NCBI GenBank assembly: GCA_022825185.1
Contig: JAJDYK010000061.1
Location: forward strand, 1 to 19,210
Reading direction: 5' to 3'
Source of the DNA: Candidatus Latescibacterota bacterium
Lineage (GTDB): Bacteria; Latescibacterota; UBA2968; UBA8231
DNA: 19,210 bases
The position numbers and the translations under genes were made by a program. The notes under the pieces are model-generated. The model was not told where the DNA came from. It searched no databases and saw only the letters and a program-made list of their open reading frames with translations. Shown here one piece after another: positions 1 to 8,459 of the stretch; the first letter of the stretch is position 1; each line of letters starts with the position of its first letter.

Positions 1-1745
1 GCGGCCATGTTGCGGATGATTTCGTGCTTGGGGTTGATCTCCAGAAGCCGCAGATGGCCCTTGAACTCGCGGTCGGTTAGCTTCATCAGCCGCTCCATGT
101 TCTGGCTCAGGCCGCCCTGCGGAGCGACTAAGACGCAAGGGCTGTCGGTCAGTCTCTTGGACTCGACCACGTCTGCGACCCGGCCTTCGAGTTGCTTTTT
201 GAGGAAGCTAATCAACTCGATGGTCTCGGCTTTTTGCTCCTCATCAACGCCTGCGAGTTGGACCTCGTCTGCGTCAGCACCTAAGTCGAGGTCTGCCGCG
301 TCAACGGCTTGGAACTCCTTGTCGGCGAATTTCTGTAGGCCGTGAACCACCCACTCATCGACCGGCTCGTCCATGTAGAGCACTTCCAAGCTGCGCTTGC
401 GGAAGGTCTCCAACAGCGGACTTTGGGCGATGGATTCCTTGCTCTCGCCGGCTAGGTAATAAATTTTTTCTTGCTCGCTCTGCATTCGGTCGATATAGGT
501 CTGCAATGAGACGTAGGTGTTGATGTCGTCTTCCAGCGAGGAGTGGAAGCGCAGGAGCTTGGCGAGCGCTCCCTTGTGCTCGACATCCATGGCCACACCT
601 TCCTTGAGCACTGGTCCATAAGCGCGCCAGAACGTCAGGTACTGCTCCTCGTCCTTTTTGGCCATGCCCTCGATCATGCCGATGATCCGCCGCACCAAGG
701 TAGCGCGGATTTTGGCGATAATCGGGTTTTGTTGCAGGGTTTCGCGCGAGACATTGAGCGGCAGGTCGTCGCAGTCAACCACCCCGCGCACAAAGCGCAG
801 CCACAGCGGCAGCAGGTCCTTGCAGTCGTCTTGGATGAAGACCCGCTTGACGTGCAGATTGAGCGAGATTTTCGGCTCTGAATTGGCCAGCCACGGCGTC
901 GGCGAGTGCTTGGGAATGTAGAGCACGGCGTAAAACTGAATCGGCACATCGACGATTACGTGCTCGTGCGCCAACGGCTCGTCTGGGTCGCCGGTTAGAT
1001 GGGTGTAGAATTCGCGGTACTGCTCGGCGGTAATTTCGTTGCGCGGTCGGGTCCACAATGCGGCTGTGTCGTTGACCTGTTTGCTGGCGACCTTGATCGG
1101 ATAGGACACGAAGTCGGAGTGCTTGCGGATAATCGCTTCTAAGCGGTGGGCGTCGAGGAATTCCTCGCAGTCCGAGCGGATGTAGATTTTGATTTCCGTG
1201 CCTCGGTCTGCTTTGTCGGCATTGGCCAACGTGTACGTGCCGTCGCCGGTGGATTCCCACAGCACGGCCTCGACGTCTGGGTCGGCCGAGCGCGTGGTGA
1301 GCACTACTCGATCGGCGACCATGAATACCGAGTAGAAGCCCACCCCGAATTGGCCGATCAGTTTGAGTTTTTCTTCCTCATCGTCGGCATCGGCTAGTTG
1401 CTTGGCAAATTCGGCCGAGCCGGAGCGAGCGATGGTGCCGATGTTATTTTCGACCTCGTCGCGGGTCATGCCGATCCCCCGGTCGCGGATCGTCAGGGTC
1501 TTATTGCTGCTCGACACCTCGAGCTCAATGTCCAGTTCGGCGTCTGGGTCGAGGATATTGCGGTCGGTTAGCGAGCGGTGATGAATTTTGTCTAGGGCGT
1601 CCGAGGCGTTGGAAATCAGCTCGCGCAAGAAAATTTCTTTTTGGGTGTACAGCGAGTGAACCAACAGGTGAAGTAGCTGTTGGACCTCGGTTTGAAAAGC
1701 CCGTTTTTCGACGTGTGGATCTTCGGTTTGAGCATCTTCGGACAT
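1..1745 (-). CDS. htpG: Molecular chaperone HtpG (Hsp90), C-terminus cut by window edge
   Basis: ATP-dependent cytosolic chaperone of the Hsp90 family. The minus-strand reading frame opens at an ATG (1745) behind an AAAGGAG ribosome-binding site and stays open for 581 codons to the window edge, so about 40-60 residues of a normal 620-640 residue protein are missing. The N-terminal GHKL ATPase domain is clear: LRELISNASDALDK (the Asn box), DRGIGMTRDE (DxGxG) and GQFGVGFYSVFMVADRV (glycine-rich lid). The middle domain contains VKRVFIQDDCKDLLP and NVSRETLQQNP, the usual catalytic-loop Arg region. The last visible residues, EINPKHEIIRNMA, belong to the dimerisation domain. It is divergent from the flavoprotein gene across a 120-base region. 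I saw no CIRCE-type operator upstream. Identification is secure. Confidence 0.97.
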   Translation of the reverse strand, partial: MSEDAQTEDPHVEKRAFQTEVQQLLHLLVHSLYTQKEIFLRELISNASDALDKIHHRSLTDRNILDPDAELDIELEVSSSNKTLTIRDRGIGMTRDEVENNIGTIARSGSAEFAKQLADADDEEEKLKLIGQFGVGFYSVFMVADRVVLTTRSADPDVEAVLWESTGDGTYTLANADKADRGTEIKIYIRSDCEEFLDAHRLEAIIRKHSDFVSYPIKVASKQVNDTAALWTRPRNEITAEQYREFYTHLTGDPDEPLAHEHVIVDVPIQFYAVLYIPKHSPTPWLANSEPKISLNLHVKRVFIQDDCKDLLPLWLRFVRGVVDCDDLPLNVSRETLQQNPIIAKIRATLVRRIIGMIEGMAKKDEEQYLTFWRAYGPVLKEGVAMDVEHKGALAKLLRFHSSLEDDINTYVSLQTYIDRMQSEQEKIYYLAGESKESIAQSPLLETFRKRSLEVLYMDEPVDEWVVHGLQKFADKEFQAVDAADLDLGADADEVQLAGVDEEQKAETIELISFLKKQLEGRVADVVESKRLTDSPCVLVAPQGGLSQNMERLMKLTDREFKGHLRLLEINPKHEIIRNMA

Positions 1746-1865
1746 CTTGTTGCAACTCCTTTGGCGCTTGTGTTGACGAAACCGAAAATGTAAGGAAGAT
1801 CACCTACAAAGCAAATTCGGCCCGCGCCCTTGTAGCGAGGGCTGGACGGGCTATTTTCTGGCCAC

Positions 1866-3107
1866 GTGCAAACTTACGACCTCATCATAGTCGGCGGCGG
1901 TCCGGCTGGTGCCACGGCCGCAATGTATGCGCAGCGCCACGGGTTGGCGGCTCTGCTGCTGGACAAGCAGTGCTTTCCCCGCGACAAAATTTGCGGCGAC
2001 GCCCTCTCCGGCAAGACGGTGGCCATCCTCCACGAGCTAGAGCTGTTTGATGAGGTGTGCGACCTGCCTGGGGCGGCTGTTACCCGCATTGTCTTCGGCA
2101 GCCCAGACGCGACTGCTGCGTCCATTGACCTGAGCCGCTACGACCTGCACAATGCCCTGACTGGTCGGGTGTTGCCGATGGAAGGCTTTGTCATCCGCCG
2201 CGAGGTTTTCGACGACTTTCTCTTTGCTAAAGCGCGGGACGCAGCCGCCCAGACCTTGGAGGGGTTTGCCGTGCGAGAGCTTCTGAGAGAGGGTGAGCAG
2301 GTCTGTGGGGTGCGGGGGCGTAGCGCGGACGGCGCGAGCTTGGAATTTCGCGCGCCCTTGGTGTTGGGGTGCGATGGTTTTAGCTCGATCGTCGCCCGCA
2401 AGAGTGGGTTGTACCGCCACGGGGGCCGCGATTGGATGGTGGCTCTGCGGCAGTACTTTGAGGGCGTGACGGGCCTGAGCGATCAGATCGAATTGCACTT
2501 CATAGACGAGGTGCGGCCCGGATATTTTTGGATCTTTCCCCTAGAGGGCGACCGTGCCAATGTGGGTATCGGCATGGATCATCGAGACATCAAGGCGCGC
2601 GGCATCGACCTCAAGGAGGCGCTCGCAGCCGCGGTGGCGAGCACGACCTTTGGCGCGCGTTTTCGCGACGCCCGTCCCCTTGAAGACCCGGTCGGCTGGA
2701 ATTTGCCCGTTGGCTCGCGGCGGCGACCGGCGCACGGCAATGGCTTTTTGCTCTTGGGGGACGCAGCCGGCCTGATTGACCCGTTCACGGGTGAAGGCAT
2801 TGGCAATGCTCTGTATTCGGCCCGCTTTGCCGTGGAGACTGCGGCTCAAGCGCGGGAGGTCGGGGATTATTCGGCTGGTTTTTTGCGGCGCTATGAGGAT
2901 CGGTTGTGGGATGCGCTGGGCAGCGAGCTGAAGCTGAGCACCAAGCTGCACAATTTGGGCCGCTGGCCCTACCTGATGAACTTGGTCATTCGCAAGGCCG
3001 CCAAAAATGCCGAGGTCAGCGACATGATCTGCGGCATGATGGCCGACGCCGTGCCGCGCAAGATGTTGACGAATCCGTTGTTCTATCTTCGGCTGCTGTG
3101 GAAGTAG
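1866..3107 (+). CDS. Geranylgeranyl reductase family FAD-dependent oxidoreductase
   Basis: A 413-residue flavoprotein of the geranylgeranyl reductase/FixC-like group, which saturates double bonds of isoprenoid chains (archaeal lipids, chlorophyll phytyl tails, menaquinone side chains) or acts on related substrates. The FAD-binding Rossmann motif IIVGGGPAGATAA is at residues 7-19, CGDALSGK near 43-50, and the second FAD contact, GDAAGLIDPFTGEGIGNA, near 298-315. Length and motif order fit the family. The start must be GTG 1866: the only other in-frame triplets back to a stop at 1833 are not usual starts, and later starts would remove the dinucleotide fold. No clear Shine-Dalgarno precedes it. 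No isoprenoid or quinone gene is adjacent in the window, so the substrate is unassigned; a role in quinone or membrane isoprenoid saturation is inference only. Confidence 0.88.
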   Translation: MQTYDLIIVGGGPAGATAAMYAQRHGLAALLLDKQCFPRDKICGDALSGKTVAILHELELFDEVCDLPGAAVTRIVFGSPDATAASIDLSRYDLHNALTGRVLPMEGFVIRREVFDDFLFAKARDAAAQTLEGFAVRELLREGEQVCGVRGRSADGASLEFRAPLVLGCDGFSSIVARKSGLYRHGGRDWMVALRQYFEGVTGLSDQIELHFIDEVRPGYFWIFPLEGDRANVGIGMDHRDIKARGIDLKEALAAAVASTTFGARFRDARPLEDPVGWNLPVGSRRRPAHGNGFLLLGDAAGLIDPFTGEGIGNALYSARFAVETAAQAREVGDYSAGFLRRYEDRLWDALGSELKLSTKLHNLGRWPYLMNLVIRKAAKNAEVSDMICGMMADAVPRKMLTNPLFYLRLLWK

Positions 3108-3280
3108 GCATGGTCTCTTCGACTCCGTTCAGGACGTGCCGGTGAATCTGGCCGCTCGTTTCGATTGCGACTGTGCATCAAGGGACGTAGCTTCGTTGCG
3201 CATAAATAGCGTCTCATTTGTTGACTCTGTTGATGCAGATGATGGTCGGCTTGATGAATCGGGTTTGCAAGGACACCTAA

Positions 3281-3286
3281 AAGGAG
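3281..3286 (+). promoter_or_regulatory. Ribosome-binding site AAGGAG deciding the methyltransferase start
   Basis: AAGGAG lies 5 bases before GTG 3292. It argues for that start over the longer in-frame opening at GTG 3136, whose 52 extra codons match nothing I know in the methyltransferase fold and lie in a probable untranslated leader. Confidence 0.75.
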
Positions 3287-3291
3287 ATTTA

Positions 3292-4065
3292 GTGCCCCGC
3301 CCTGATCTCAAAACCACTTTCAATACCGTTGCCTCGCTCTATGACGCAGTGAGGCCCGGATACCCTGATGAGCTTGTCAGGGATGTCTTGGACCTTTCCG
3401 GAATGGATAGAAACGGAAAGATTCTGGAAGTCGGGTGTGGAACCGGACAGGCTTCGAGATTATTTGCCCCCCTCGGTTGCGAAATGACCTGTTTGGATAT
3501 TGGCCAAGATTTGATCGAGATTGCGAGGGCGCGACTCAACAATTACAAGAACGTTCGCTTCGTCCTATGTCCTTTCGAAGATTGGGACTTGGCCAGCAAA
3601 TTTGACCTCGTTATCTCCGCGACTGCATTCCGCTGGGTGAGTCCAAAAGTCAGATTCATTAGAGCCCGTGACGCCCTGAAGGCTAGGGGAACATTGGCGA
3701 TCTTCTCCAATCAACACGTAAAAAAAGACGAAGGTTTTTTTGCGGAAGTCCAGGAAGTTTATAGCAAGCATTACGTAGTTTCAGATTCCCCTCGGGATCC
3801 CAGTACTCAGACGGCATCAGAGTCCCCAGAACCCGGAATTACCGCTTTTGCCGATCCTATCCACCGAGTGTACGCGTGGATAGCAAACTATTCTGCGGAA
3901 CAGTACATCAAACTCATTAGCACCTATTCTGACCACATCGCACTGCCCGAACTCAATCGCACGCACCTATTTGACGGTATCGCCGACCTCATAAACAAGA
4001 ACTACGGAGGATCGATCACCAAGTACTACGAAACTGCTTTAGCATTTCGCAGGAAGAAAGCATGA
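3292..4065 (+). CDS. Class I SAM-dependent methyltransferase
   Basis: A 257-residue Rossmann-fold methyltransferase. SAM-binding motif I is EVGCGTGQ at residues 46-53, the acidic residue ending strand 2 is in CLDIG near residue 69, and the strand-4 segment is FDLVISATAFRWV at about 104-116. These show the fold but not the acceptor. The overall pattern resembles uncharacterised trans-aconitate-methyltransferase-like and UbiE-like small-molecule enzymes. The start GTG 3292 was chosen for its AAGGAG site. It is the first of four same-strand genes with lower GC than the flanking genes and freer use of A/T-ending codons, which suggests horizontal acquisition. The next gene begins 16 bases after its stop. 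Substrate unknown; natural-product or xenobiotic modification is a guess from the neighbours. Confidence 0.85.
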   Translation: MPRPDLKTTFNTVASLYDAVRPGYPDELVRDVLDLSGMDRNGKILEVGCGTGQASRLFAPLGCEMTCLDIGQDLIEIARARLNNYKNVRFVLCPFEDWDLASKFDLVISATAFRWVSPKVRFIRARDALKARGTLAIFSNQHVKKDEGFFAEVQEVYSKHYVVSDSPRDPSTQTASESPEPGITAFADPIHRVYAWIANYSAEQYIKLISTYSDHIALPELNRTHLFDGIADLINKNYGGSITKYYETALAFRRKKA

Positions 4066-4081
4066 TTGAGGTTTGAGATAT

Positions 4082-4909
4082 ATGGATCGAATAGCGAGCT
4101 ATTACAACAGAAAGAACGAGCCCCAACGTCTCTTCAGTGGCCGGGGCGAGCTAGAATTCCTCCGCACTAAACAGATCATAGAGCAATTCCTTCCCGATGA
4201 AACTGGTTTGTCGATAGTAGATGTTGGTGGAGGATCTGGACCGTACGCGTTCTGGCTTGCCGAGAAGGGGCACAAGGTCGCCTTGTTTGATTTGATGCCT
4301 AACCACGTTGAAGAGGCCGCGTCGATCAACGAGAAAGCGCCAAATCCGCTCACTCGGATCGAAACTGCCGATGTGAGATCTCTCGAACTTGAGTCTCAGC
4401 AGTATGATGTAGTCCTACTTTTGGGACCCATGTACCATCTCACCGATGCAAACGAGCGCAGCCTAGTGCTGCGGAAGGTCGCCGATTGGCTTGCCCCCAA
4501 CGGTGTCGGATATGTGGCATATATTTCGAGGTTTGGGTCGATGTTCGATGGTTTCATAAGTGGCTTATTTGAGGATCCGGAATATCTGGATATTGCGCGG
4601 CAGGACTTAGAAACAGGTGTCCACCGTCCCAATAAGGACAATACCAAATACTTTACTGATGCCTATTTCCACCACCCGGATGAGATCGAACGGGAAGCTG
4701 AGGAGGCACATCTACAGATCGTGGACCATGTCGCCGTCGAGGGTGTGGGGTGGCTATGGCAGAATTTTGATCAAATTTGGTCGGATCCGCGACAACGGAC
4801 TATCATGCTCGAGATGATAGACCGAACCGATCGAGACCGCTCTCTCTTGGGTGTGAGTGGCCACAATCTTCTTGTTGTGAAGAGAGGACCAACCATCGAT
4901 GGAGACTGA
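4082..4909 (+). CDS. Class I SAM-dependent methyltransferase (second of the pair)
   Basis: A 275-residue methyltransferase, not a close copy of its neighbour. Motif I is VDVGGGSGPY (residues 46-55), the strand-2 acidic residue is in LFDLMP near 70, and the strand-4 segment YDVVLLLGPMYHL lies near 113-125. The DVGGGxGxYAxWLA-type core followed by LLGPxYHL is typical of a widespread uncharacterised methyltransferase group common in Gram-positive bacteria. I chose ATG 4082, with GAGG at 4068-4071 about ten bases upstream. An in-frame TTG at 4073 lies almost on top of that site and is less likely. The gene's 3' end overlaps the next one by 11 bases, so translation is probably coupled. Substrate unknown. 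Confidence 0.85.
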   Translation: MDRIASYYNRKNEPQRLFSGRGELEFLRTKQIIEQFLPDETGLSIVDVGGGSGPYAFWLAEKGHKVALFDLMPNHVEEAASINEKAPNPLTRIETADVRSLELESQQYDVVLLLGPMYHLTDANERSLVLRKVADWLAPNGVGYVAYISRFGSMFDGFISGLFEDPEYLDIARQDLETGVHRPNKDNTKYFTDAYFHHPDEIEREAEEAHLQIVDHVAVEGVGWLWQNFDQIWSDPRQRTIMLEMIDRTDRDRSLLGVSGHNLLVVKRGPTIDGD

Positions 4910-5279
4910 ACTTACGGCCGAAGATCGGCAACTCCTACAGCGCTTGGAAGAAGAACTGTGGCGAGAGGAAACGCGTTTTGACTTATCGAGAATAGAGGAA
5001 GTCATCGCCGAGGACTTCTTCGAGTTTGGCAGGTCTGGGCGTATCTACCAGCGCGCCGAGACGCTTGCGGTACCTTCAACACCCATAGAAGCGGTGATTC
5101 CACTGCCAGACTTTGAGGCGCGTCTTCTTGCTGAAGGGGTCGCCCAGGTAACGTACAATAGTGTCGTCACCTACGGCGAGAATATCGAGGAGGCACGAAG
5201 GAGCTCAATCTGGACGCGGTCGTCTGGTGGTTGGAAGCTGAGGTTCCATCAAGGGACGCCATTTTCGAGTGACGATTGA
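4899..5279 (+). CDS. NTF2-like / DUF4440-type small protein
   Basis: A 126-residue protein with the layout of the NTF2-like superfamily, DUF4440 type: a long N-terminal helix (LQRLEEELWREE), the conserved segment IAEDFFEFGRSGRIYQRAE at about 36-54, then strands ending in a Trp-rich edge (SSIWTRSSGGWKLRFHQGTPF). Proteins of this group form cone-shaped pockets that bind or isomerise small molecules; many members have no assigned reaction and no catalytic residues can be named here. Its ATG lies inside the end of the preceding methyltransferase gene, with GAGG about 11 bases upstream, which suggests coupled expression. GC is low like the rest of the cassette. Confidence 0.75.
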   Translation: METELTAEDRQLLQRLEEELWREETRFDLSRIEEVIAEDFFEFGRSGRIYQRAETLAVPSTPIEAVIPLPDFEARLLAEGVAQVTYNSVVTYGENIEEARRSSIWTRSSGGWKLRFHQGTPFSSDD

Positions 5280-5318
5280 GCGGGCTTCTCAATTGAAAAG
5301 GAATCGGGTGTAGAACTA

Positions 5319-5813
5319 ATGGAACGCATCAATTTCGAACGAGTAGTTCCAACTGACCTGAACCGATTTCGTCCACTCGTTGAAGCGTACTGGCTGGAGA
5401 TCATGCCACATGCAGATACGGTATGTACATCTGATGGTCGGGATTCGTATTTCGCAGATCGATTTCCCCTTTCCAACACGGAACCAAGGGTATTTTGGGG
5501 GCTAAGCGAAGGATCCCCGGTGGGATTTATTTCATTCGCCATCTCTGGCACTAATGCAAAGATAAACGACTTCTACGTTGTTCCTTCCAGGCGCAGGAGG
5601 GGCATTGGGACGTTCTTAGTAAAATCAGCCATAGAAATTACCGACAGCATGGGAGTTGACCGGATCGATTTAAATGTCCGGCGAGACAATCCAGAAGCTT
5701 TGAAATTCTGGGAAGCACAAGGATTTATGATTGGGCACTACGAACTGATTCAATACCGAGATCCGGAAAAGCGAATTGGATTTCGAGGAGCTCTTTCCTC
5801 TGATTTCGTGTAG
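5319..5813 (+). CDS. GNAT family N-acetyltransferase
   Basis: A 164-residue acetyltransferase of the GNAT fold. The acetyl-CoA pyrophosphate-binding loop (motif A) is VVPSRRRRGIGTFLV at residues 87-101, preceded by the strand INDFYV. The motif B region includes DRIDLNVRRDNPEALKFWEAQGF (about 125-147; NxxALKFWExxGF is the classic GNAT C-terminal signature). Acceptor specificity cannot be read; antibiotic, protein N-terminus and small amine are all possible. ATG 5319 is the only usable start; AAGGA at 5298-5302 is 16 bases away, longer than ideal. It ends the low-GC plus-strand cassette and faces the SDR gene convergently with only 29 bases between, where I see no terminator stem. Confidence 0.87.
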   Translation: MERINFERVVPTDLNRFRPLVEAYWLEIMPHADTVCTSDGRDSYFADRFPLSNTEPRVFWGLSEGSPVGFISFAISGTNAKINDFYVVPSRRRRGIGTFLVKSAIEITDSMGVDRIDLNVRRDNPEALKFWEAQGFMIGHYELIQYRDPEKRIGFRGALSSDFV

Positions 5814-5842
5814 AATGCCCAATCGAAACAATTATGCACTTC

Positions 5843-6649
5843 TTAAATCGTCGTCGCCAAAAATCCCCCGTCAACGCGGATGTCCGTGCCGGTGACGAAG
5901 CCGCTGGCCGCGTCCGATGCGAGGAACACCGCTGCGCCGACTAGCTCCTCGGGGCGGCCAAAGCGGTCCATGGGGGTGTGGGAGAGGATTTGTTGGCCGC
6001 GTTCGGTTGGGGTGCCGTCGTCTTCAAAGAGCAAGCGGCGGTTTTGCTCGGCGGGGAAGAAGCCTGGGGTGATGGAGTTGACCCGCACGCCTTTGTCGGC
6101 CCACTCGCGCGCGAGGAATTGCGTTAGGTTCAATACGGCCGCTTTGGCCGCGGAGTACGCCACTACCCGCGAAACCGGCAGGTGGGCGGCGACCGAAGCG
6201 ATGTTGATGATGCTGCCCCGGCCTCGTGCGACCATGGCCGAGCCGAATTCTTGGCAGGGCAACAGCGCGCCAGCCCCCAAGTTCAAGTCGAAACAACGCT
6301 GCCAATCGTCGGTTGCTATCGCGGCGAAGTCTAGGTCGTCGTTTAGGGTCACCTGCGGCTGATTGCCGCCGGCTGCGTTGAGTAGCACGTTGACGGGCCC
6401 CAACGCTGCGACGACCGCTTCATGGGCGGCTTTGAGCGACGCTTTGTCCGTGGCGTCGCAGGCAGCGAAAACGCCCGTGCCGCCTGCTGCCTCTATTGCC
6501 GCTACTCGCTTGTGCCCCCGGTCGTGGTCTCGTCCCAACACTGCTACGGAGGCTCCGGCCTCGGCCAATCCCTGGGCCATTGCTCCGCCCAATACGCCGG
6601 TGCCGCCGATGACTACTGCTACTTCGCCCTGCAAATTCCATTGACTCAT
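5843..6649 (-). CDS. SDR family oxidoreductase, D-mannonate oxidoreductase-like
   Basis: A 268-residue classical short-chain dehydrogenase/reductase. The cofactor motif GGTGVLGG is at residues 15-22, NAAGG at 91-95, and the catalytic set Asn123, Ser152, Tyr165 and Lys169 (YSAAK) has normal spacing. PGFFP follows strand 6 and TGTDIRVDGGF is the usual C-terminal signature. GGNQP after the NAAGG strand and the GGTGVLGGAMAQG start recall the SDR group of D-mannonate/fructuronate oxidoreductases, so a sugar-acid keto reductase is the best guess. The real start is ATG 6649, one base after the upstream gene's TGA (TGAGATG), so translation is almost certainly coupled. An open extension to 6700 would run back into that upstream gene. 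Last gene of the ddl operon. Confidence 0.88.
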   Translation of the reverse strand: MSQWNLQGEVAVVIGGTGVLGGAMAQGLAEAGASVAVLGRDHDRGHKRVAAIEAAGGTGVFAACDATDKASLKAAHEAVVAALGPVNVLLNAAGGNQPQVTLNDDLDFAAIATDDWQRCFDLNLGAGALLPCQEFGSAMVARGRGSIINIASVAAHLPVSRVVAYSAAKAAVLNLTQFLAREWADKGVRVNSITPGFFPAEQNRRLLFEDDGTPTERGQQILSHTPMDRFGRPEELVGAAVFLASDAASGFVTGTDIRVDGGFLATTI

Positions 6650-6650
6650 C

Positions 6651-7358
6651 TCAATACCCCAGTGCTTTAGATAAAAGTCCAATAGTGCCGCCGAACACAT
6701 TGCCCCAGACGATTAGCCAGCCCAAGTGCTCGCGGATTACTTCCTCCATCATCTCCTTGACCCGGTCGGGCGTCAGCTCCTCTAGCTTGGTCTCCAACAG
6801 CCCGTCAACCTGCTCCCGCATGGCGCTGACGTCAACGCTCGCTTCGTCGGCCAAAAGTGGCGCGATCTCGCTTCCGAACCCAATTACGAACTGCTTGACC
6901 AGCGGCTTGACCGCCTGCGTCCCCACCAACTGGAGCATCATTCCTTGCGGCGATTCCGCCAACTCTTCGAGTTTGCGGTCGATGATTGCGTCAACCTCGT
7001 CGGACGCCAGCACCTTTTGCACCTTTTCTCCCACATCGTCTCCGGCCATCCGCTCGGCGAAGAATCGCTCCAGATACTCCTCGTCGAAGAAGTAGCGCAT
7101 GATGGCGTCTTTGACCGCTTCCCGGATGGCGCGAAATCGCGCTGGGATCACTCCTGACCCGTACAGCAGGGGCACGCGGTCGAAGAGCATTTTTACTGCT
7201 AACCAGTTGGTCGCGCCGCCGGCAAAGCCAAACAACCCGACCGCCAGCACCCACTCGCTGCCGTTGATCCCCTCAACGCGCCCCCAGAGGCCCACCACCA
7301 ACAGGGCAAACGAAATTAGGTTGCTGACGTTGCCTTTTTCCCAGCGCGCTTTCTTCAT
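6651..7358 (-). CDS. DUF445 family membrane protein
   Basis: A 235-residue protein with the DUF445 hallmarks: two N-terminal hydrophobic segments (about 11-26 and 37-53) containing GGATNWLAVKMLFDR, then PLYGSGVIPARF, a long charged helical middle rich in Glu and Lys, and a C-terminal hydrophobic helix (about 213-231, WLIVWGNVFGGTIGLL). DUF445 proteins resemble B. subtilis YheB and are thought to be membrane proteins of unknown role; this one is at the short end of the family. It starts seven bases after the ddl stop without a clear Shine-Dalgarno, which suggests coupling to ddl, and the SDR gene follows immediately. Nothing in it suggests an enzyme. A role at the envelope is inference from its topology and from ddl. 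Confidence 0.8.
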   Translation of the reverse strand: MKKARWEKGNVSNLISFALLVVGLWGRVEGINGSEWVLAVGLFGFAGGATNWLAVKMLFDRVPLLYGSGVIPARFRAIREAVKDAIMRYFFDEEYLERFFAERMAGDDVGEKVQKVLASDEVDAIIDRKLEELAESPQGMMLQLVGTQAVKPLVKQFVIGFGSEIAPLLADEASVDVSAMREQVDGLLETKLEELTPDRVKEMMEEVIREHLGWLIVWGNVFGGTIGLLSKALGY

Positions 7359-7364
7359 AGGGGT

Positions 7365-8459
7365 TTACCGGGCCGTCTTGGTCTTCTGCTTGTCTTCGTG
7401 CCGCTCGATCCCCAACTGGACCAAGCGGTCGATCAAATCACCGTAGCTCACGCCGCTCGCCTCCCACAGCTTGGGGTACATGCTGATGGGCGTAAATCCC
7501 GGCATGGTGTTGATCTCGTTGACGAAAATCGCCTCGTCGCTTTCGCGCACGAAGAAATCAACCCGCGCCAAGCCCCAGGCTTCTACGGCCTGAAAGGCCC
7601 GAATGCCCAACTCGCGCACGGCCTCTTGGGTGGCCGGCGAGATGCGCGCTGGAATGATCAGGTCGGAATTGTCGTCGATGTATTTGGCGTTGTAGTCGTA
7701 AAAGTCGTTGCCCGGTACGATCTCGCCGGTGATGGATGCTTCTGGCGACTCGTTGCCCAAGATCGCCACCTCGACTTCGCGGCAGCCAGTAGCTTCGGCT
7801 TCGACCACGATTTTGTAGTCGTATTGCGCTGCTTCGTCGATGGCCTGTTTCAGTTCGGCACCATCGCAGGCTTTGCTCACCCCGACGCTCGAACCGAGGT
7901 TCACCGGCTTGACGAAGACGGGGTAGGCTAAAGCGGCTTCGATCTCGGCGCACACCCCGGCGCGGTCTTTTTCCCACCGGCTGCGTCGGACTATCTGGTA
8001 GTCCACTTGCGGCAACCCCTCGGCCTTGAAGACCCGCTTCATCAACTCCTTGTCCATGCCCACGGCCGAGCCGACGACTCCGGCCCCCACATAGGCTACA
8101 TTGGCCAGTTCCATCAGTCCCTGTACGGTGCCGTCCTCGCCGTAGGGGCCGTGCAGAAGGGGAAAGATTACGTCGAGAGCTTGGTCCTGCACATCGCCTC
8201 GCTGCGCCACGAGCGAGCGCGTCCCCAGATAGTCGAGTGCCACTGGTGTTAGTCCGTCCTCGTGGACTTGACTGGATGCCAGAAGCTGCTGAGTGTCTGC
8301 GGCGGACAGCCAGCGTCCTTCTTTGGAGATGCCGATCATCACCAATTCGTACTTGTCCTTGTCGATGGCTTCCAACATCGAGCGCGCTGAAATTACCGAG
8401 ACTTCGTGCTCGGCCGAGCGCCCGCCGCAGAGCACACCGAGGCGTATCTTGCGACCCAT
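7365..8459 (-). CDS. ddl: D-alanine--D-alanine ligase
   Basis: Joins two D-alanines with ATP to make the dipeptide that ends the peptidoglycan stem; cytoplasmic, ATP-grasp fold. At 364 residues it is of the longer DdlA type. It shows the N-terminal GGRSAEHEVS signature (residues 12-21), YVGAGVVGSAVGMDK for the central region, FVKPVNLGSSVGVSK of the ATP-grasp loop, EVEVAILG, and the C-terminal metal-binding run VNEINTMPGFTP. The omega-loop segment DFYDYNAKYIDD is of the ordinary D-Ala-D-Ala kind rather than a vancomycin-resistance D-lactate ligase. The ATG start at 8459 has AAGGA about ten bases upstream. First gene of a tight three-gene minus operon, divergent from the creatininase gene across 167 bases. 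Confidence 0.95.
   Translation of the reverse strand: MGRKIRLGVLCGGRSAEHEVSVISARSMLEAIDKDKYELVMIGISKEGRWLSAADTQQLLASSQVHEDGLTPVALDYLGTRSLVAQRGDVQDQALDVIFPLLHGPYGEDGTVQGLMELANVAYVGAGVVGSAVGMDKELMKRVFKAEGLPQVDYQIVRRSRWEKDRAGVCAEIEAALAYPVFVKPVNLGSSVGVSKACDGAELKQAIDEAAQYDYKIVVEAEATGCREVEVAILGNESPEASITGEIVPGNDFYDYNAKYIDDNSDLIIPARISPATQEAVRELGIRAFQAVEAWGLARVDFFVRESDEAIFVNEINTMPGFTPISMYPKLWEASGVSYGDLIDRLVQLGIERHEDKQKTKTAR

Noticed and set aside
1826..1842. Short hairpin GCCCT/AGGGC between htpG and the flavoprotein gene
   Set aside because: Only five base pairs with a seven-base loop and no T-run; too weak to call a terminator or operator.
3136..3291. In-frame extension of the first methyltransferase to GTG 3136
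   Set aside because: The 52 extra codons match no part of the fold and lack a ribosome-binding site, whereas GTG 3292 has AAGGAG five bases upstream.
5280..5842. Integron attC-like sites around the low-GC cassette
   Set aside because: No paired core sites or imperfect palindrome of the right size at either end of the GNAT gene, and the genes overlap or abut rather than each carrying a site.
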